The position numbers and the translations under genes were made by a program. The notes beneath the pieces were generated by a model. That model did no database searches and was not told where the DNA came from. It saw nothing but the letters and a program-made list of their open reading frames with translations. This document shows, piece by piece, positions 5,104 through 6,493 of a stretch of 6,493 nucleotides of DNA; the first letter of the stretch is position 1; every line of letters starts with the position of its first letter. The DNA is from Actinomycetota bacterium (GTDB taxonomy: Bacteria; Actinomycetota; Humimicrobiia; Humimicrobiales; Humimicrobiaceae): assembly GCA_014360385.1 (NCBI GenBank), contig JACIXO010000075.1, positions 1 through 6,493 on the forward strand, written 5' to 3'.

Positions 5104-6243
5104 ATGAAGAGTACAACAAATACAAAAAAATACTTTTATCTAAGATTAAAAAGACTTAAAAGAATTCTGGAGGATAAAAATATTCCATGCATGGTGATTT
5201 TAAAAGATGAGAATATATTTTATTTGACCGGATTTTATGGAAAAGACTCTGATAGTCTCTTTTGTATTGTAAATGGTGATTTGTATCTTCTTGTTCATAA
5301 TATATACTATGAACAAGCTCGAAACTCTATTTGTCTGGATGGAGTAAATATCATAAGATATTCCTTCTCGAAGTATGAAGAACTTTCGAAACTTTTAGGG
5401 AATTATTCATTGCCCCTGGTTGGAGCTGAATCTAACAACATAAGTCATTCTGATTTTTTAACCCTTGAAGATAAACTTAAAAAGCAAAATAAGAAACTTG
5501 TAGGAGTAGAAGATATTGTGGAAGATATGAGAATGATTAAGGATGATTTGGAAATAGAGAGAATAGAAAATGCGTGTAAAATTACAGATAGTGTTTTTTC
5601 CAGTATCATAAATTCAAAACTTTCCAATATAAGAAATCTTTCTGAGATTGAATTAAAACTAGAGATAGAGAAGGAAATAATTAGTAAAGGTGGAGATGGG
5701 TCTTCATTTGATACAATAGTCGCAAATGGCATCAATTCTTCAAAGCCCCATCACATCACTGAAAGAAAAAAAGTTGAAGACGGACTTCTTCTCATTGATT
5801 TTGGTTGTATTTACAATAATTATTGTTCTGACATTACTAGAACAATAATTATTGGTAAGTCCGGGCAAAAAGATAAAGAAAAAAGGTTAAAAGAAATTTA
5901 TGACATAGTACTTCAGTCTCAGCTTTGTGCTATAGAGAGTTGTAGGGAGGGAATATCTTGTGCAGAACTTGACAGGATATCTAGAGATTTTATTAAAAAG
6001 AATGGTTATGATGCCTATTTTCTTCATAGCCTGGGACATGGGGTAGGAATTGAAATTCATGAAAAACCTACAGTGAGTTTGCATAACAATCTTGTTCTTA
6101 GAGAAAATATGGTGATAACTATAGAGCCGGCAGTATATCTTGAAGGCATTGGTGGTATAAGAATTGAAGACATGGTTCAGGTAAAGAAAGATGGCTGTAG
6201 AGTACTGTATACTTCAAGCAAATCTCTTTTAGTTTTTAGCTAA
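5104..6243 (+). CDS. M24 family metallopeptidase (Xaa-Pro aminopeptidase / dipeptidase type)
   Basis: This cytoplasmic dinuclear-metal peptidase is expected to release N-terminal residues before proline or split Xaa-Pro dipeptides. The 379 residues fall into an N-terminal creatinase-like domain (about 10-135, with KDENIFYLTGFYG at 34-46) and a C-terminal pita-bread catalytic domain. All five metal ligands are visible: D232 in LLIDFG, D243 in CSDITRT, H312 in HSLGHGVG, E341 in ITIEPAVY and E355 in GIRIEDM. PHH at 215-217 supplies the usual active-site histidine. The linker VEDMRMIKDDLEIERIENA begins the catalytic domain as in PepP/PepQ relatives. The ATG at 5104 is the first after an in-frame TAG at 5089-5091; only a weak GAGA (5091-5094) stands before it. 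The gene sits 33 bases upstream of efp, a conserved pairing. PepP and PepQ types cannot be separated safely by eye, so no symbol is given. Confidence 0.92.
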   Translation: MKSTTNTKKYFYLRLKRLKRILEDKNIPCMVILKDENIFYLTGFYGKDSDSLFCIVNGDLYLLVHNIYYEQARNSICLDGVNIIRYSFSKYEELSKLLGNYSLPLVGAESNNISHSDFLTLEDKLKKQNKKLVGVEDIVEDMRMIKDDLEIERIENACKITDSVFSSIINSKLSNIRNLSEIELKLEIEKEIISKGGDGSSFDTIVANGINSSKPHHITERKKVEDGLLLIDFGCIYNNYCSDITRTIIIGKSGQKDKEKRLKEIYDIVLQSQLCAIESCREGISCAELDRISRDFIKKNGYDAYFLHSLGHGVGIEIHEKPTVSLHNNLVLRENMVITIEPAVYLEGIGGIRIEDMVQVKKDGCRVLYTSSKSLLVFS

Positions 6244-6262
6244 AGAAGAGAATTTAGATAGG

Positions 6263-6268
6263 AAGGAG
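6263..6268 (+). promoter_or_regulatory. Ribosome binding site of efp
   Basis: AAGGAG (within GGAAGGAG at 6261-6268) ends 8 bases before the ATG at 6277 and 11 before the next in-frame ATG at 6280. Spacing favours 6277. The strong site fits a highly translated factor. Confidence 0.75.
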
Positions 6269-6276
6269 AAAAGTCT

Positions 6277-6493
6277 ATGATGATCAGCACCAATGACTTT
6301 AAGAATGGTATGACTATTGATTACGAAGGTCAGCTTTACGAAGTACTGTATTTTCAGCATGTTAAGCCAGGTAAGGGACAGGCATTTGTTAGAACAAAGC
6401 TAAGAAATTTGTATACGGGGGCAATAATTGATAAGACATTCAGAGCAGGAGAAAAAGTTGAGCAGGCTATTCTTGATACTAAAAGAATGCAAT
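6277..6493 (+). CDS. efp: Translation elongation factor P, N-terminal part (3' truncated by window edge)
   Basis: EF-P binds between the P and E sites of stalled ribosomes and promotes peptide bond formation at proline runs. The first 72 of about 185 residues are visible. They cover the KOW-like domain I (STNDFKNGMTIDYEGQLYEV, then HVKPGKGQAFVRTKLRNL) and the beginning of domain II. The tip of the loop, PGKG at 31-34, carries K33, the position that is modified in lysine-type EF-P; an arginine-type (rhamnosylated) EF-P is excluded. The modifying enzyme is not in the window, so the type of modification is unknown. The start is one of two adjacent ATG codons (6277, 6280), chosen from the ribosome site. 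The frame remains open to the window edge. Location after a proline-peptidase gene is a conserved and functionally suggestive pairing. Confidence 0.96.
   Translation, partial: MMISTNDFKNGMTIDYEGQLYEVLYFQHVKPGKGQAFVRTKLRNLYTGAIIDKTFRAGEKVEQAILDTKRMQ

Noticed and set aside
5445..6084. Minus-strand open frames opposite the M24 peptidase
   Set aside because: Shadows of a coding region with all catalytic residues intact.

Overview
This AT-rich window carries nine protein genes, all on the + strand and tightly packed. It looks like one long operon or two adjoining ones from a bacterial chromosome. Both ends cut through genes: shikimate dehydrogenase (aroE) lacks its 5' part and elongation factor P (efp) lacks its 3' part. 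No RNA gene, insertion sequence, CRISPR array or phage gene was recognised, and the minus-strand open frames look like shadows of the + strand genes.

Layout: aroE 3' end (1-410); a GspG-type pseudopilin (364-810); a short prepilin peptidase (788-1489); aroC (1538-2728); aroK (2765-3292); aroB (3319-4431); a 117-base gap holding nested inverted repeats (4432-4548); aroQ (4549-4995); a 108-base gap holding a 15-base tandem duplication (4996-5103); an M24 Xaa-Pro-type peptidase (5104-6243); efp 5' end (6277-6493).

Function: AroB, AroQ, AroE, AroK and AroC cover five of the seven steps from DAHP to chorismate, namely dehydroquinate synthase, dehydroquinate dehydratase, shikimate dehydrogenase, shikimate kinase and chorismate synthase. 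DAHP synthase and EPSP synthase are not in the window. The aroQ - M24 peptidase - efp order is, from general knowledge, a common arrangement in Bacillota and related lineages. Aro genes flanking a type IV pilus or type II secretion block are also known from some Clostridia. Here that block is reduced to one pseudopilin and one peptidase, with no assembly ATPase or platform protein visible.

Organism: low G+C, Bacillota-like gene order, good Shine-Dalgarno sites at some genes, a TTG start for aroC and a type II (AroQ) dehydroquinase suggest a low-GC anaerobe of Bacillota or a related deep-branching group. A diderm Clostridia-like or candidate-phylum source is possible. This is inference from gene order and composition only.

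The main points for a second look are a prepilin peptidase lacking the usual four-cysteine cytoplasmic domain, an atypical pseudopilin cleavage site (Gly|Ser instead of Gly|Phe), a pseudopilin leader encoded largely inside the end of aroE, and a 66-base structured element in front of aroQ. None of these amounts to clear evidence of a new system.
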